Part shown: in pieces, positions 6,096 to 6,960 of the stretch
How positions within the stretch are numbered: position 1 is the stretch's first letter
Layout: every line of letters starts with the position of its first letter
Origin: Caryophanales bacterium UBA4100
Lineage (GTDB): Bacteria > Bacillota > Bacilli > Paenibacillales > UBA4045
Length of the DNA: 6,960 nucleotides
NCBI GenBank assembly: GCA_002383285.1
Contig: DFXU01000003.1
Location: 1-6,960, forward strand
Reading direction: 5' to 3'
Program-made: the position numbers and the translations under genes
Notes under the pieces: model-generated
Database searches by the model: none
Seen by the model: only the letters and a program-made list of their open reading frames with translations
What the model was told of the DNA's origin: nothing

Positions 6096-6960
6096 AATCC
6101 ATTACCCCCCATCCTTTTACTAATGAAGTTTGCTGTTAACAGCATGAAACAGGCAACTACAGCCTCGAACATCCCCACTGCCGAAGCATAGCTATAGTTC
6201 GATTCTAGTAGCCCTTTGCGGTAAACGAATGTGGAGAAGACATCAGCAACATCGTATGTCATCGGATTATAGAGCAGCATGACCTTCTCGAAGCCGACCC
6301 GAATCATGGAGCCTGTCTTCATGATGAAGATAATGAGAATAGCTGGCATAAGACCAGGAAGGGTAACATGTCTCATCATCTGAAACCGGTTACTTCCATC
6401 CACCCTCGCAGCCTCATATAGTGTCGGGCTGATGCCGGAAATTGCCGCTAAGAAGATAATGGCTTCATAACCCATACTCGTCCAGATGTCTGAGATAATA
6501 TAGATGGGACGAAACCAATTTGGATCTATTAAAAAGTATTTCGATTCAAACCCAAATGATTGCAGCACTTGATTAATCAACCCATTACCCGGGGATAAGA
6601 AGTCAATGATCATACTACTTATTATTACTACAGATAAGAAAGTAGGAAGGTAGCTCGCCGTTTGTATCGTCTTCTTAAACCAACGAAGCCTAACCTCGTT
6701 TAGCAAAATTGCGAAGATAATGGGAAATGGAAATCCAATAATTAGTGTGAACAAACCAAGATAGAGTGTGTTCCTGAATAACATCATGAAATCTGAACTC
6801 GAGAAAAATTTGGTGAAATGCTCAAGGCCTACCCAAGGACTGTTGACTATGCCTGTGAATACATTGTAATCCTTGAAGGCAATAATCAAACCATACAACG
6901 GACCATAGCGAAAGATTATATAGAAAACAATACAAGGGATGAAGAGAATTAACAATTGTT
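6089..6960 (-). CDS. CUT1 carbohydrate ABC permease, LplB type (5' partial)
   Basis: This is the partner membrane subunit of the importer. The frame is open to the right edge of the window. An in-frame TTG at 6955 falls within what is normally the first membrane helix (LLILFIPCIVFYIIF), so the true start, perhaps 10-30 residues further up, lies outside. Visible features are the family-typical YGPLYGLIIAFKDYN after helix 1, WVGLEHFTKFF, and the EAA loop at about 181-200 counted from that TTG (EAARVDGSNRFQMMRHVTLP). Near the end, YRKGLLESNYSYASAVGMFE is a hallmark of LplB-like permeases. It ends with RMGGNGLW and TAG. A solute-binding protein gene is expected in the same operon, most likely to the right of the window. 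Confidence 0.93.
   Translation of the reverse strand, partial: QLLILFIPCIVFYIIFRYGPLYGLIIAFKDYNVFTGIVNSPWVGLEHFTKFFSSSDFMMLFRNTLYLGLFTLIIGFPFPIIFAILLNEVRLRWFKKTIQTASYLPTFLSVVIISSMIIDFLSPGNGLINQVLQSFGFESKYFLIDPNWFRPIYIISDIWTSMGYEAIIFLAAISGISPTLYEAARVDGSNRFQMMRHVTLPGLMPAILIIFIMKTGSMIRVGFEKVMLLYNPMTYDVADVFSTFVYRKGLLESNYSYASAVGMFEAVVACFMLLTANFISKRMGGNGLW
6093..6117 (-). promoter_or_regulatory. Ribosome site and GTG start for the second permease
   Basis: On the minus strand AAAGGATGGGGGG lies inside the last codons of the first permease, followed by TAATGGATT and then the GTG start at 6095. The terminating TAG (6091-6089) comes just after the GTG, so a ribosome finishing the first permease can restart directly on the second. 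Confidence 0.5.

Noticed and set aside
6953..6955. TTG as the start of the first permease
   Set aside because: It falls within the first membrane helix, and family members have additional residues before this point. The gene is treated as running off the window.

Overview
The window looks like a carbohydrate-utilisation locus from a Bacillales bacterium, most likely Paenibacillus or a close relative. The reasons are moderate GC, Shine-Dalgarno sequences of the AAGGAGG type, LplB/YtcP-type sugar permeases with no dedicated ATPase, and a large two-TM AraC-family regulator of a kind abundant in Paenibacillus. All five genes lie on the minus strand and are read right to left. The genus is inferred from gene style; no marker gene is present.

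Layout in transcription order: (1) a CUT1 ABC permease of the LplB type, cut by the right edge (6089-6960); (2) a second CUT1 permease of the YtcP type, whose GTG start overlaps the end of the first by 7 nt (5229-6095); (3) 37 nt further on, a membrane-anchored AraC-family regulator with an extracytoplasmic sensor region (2918-5191); (4) a 197-nt gap holding a 114-bp foldback inverted repeat and two small overlapping palindromes; (5) an FAD-dependent oxidoreductase (1137-2711); (6) 24 nt further on, a ROK-family sugar kinase (204-1112); (7) a 203-nt tail with two copies of a 50-nt repeat arranged as palindromic modules, one of which can act as the operon's intrinsic terminator.

How the genes may work together (inference): the permeases import a sugar or glycoside with a binding protein probably encoded just to the right, energised by a shared MsmX-like ATPase encoded elsewhere. 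The AraC protein senses an external or envelope cue and controls the cluster. The oxidoreductase and the ROK kinase then modify the imported sugar. The substrate cannot be read from the sequence. No wholly new system is evident. The most unusual items are the two intergenic repeat structures and the oxidoreductase-ROK pairing.
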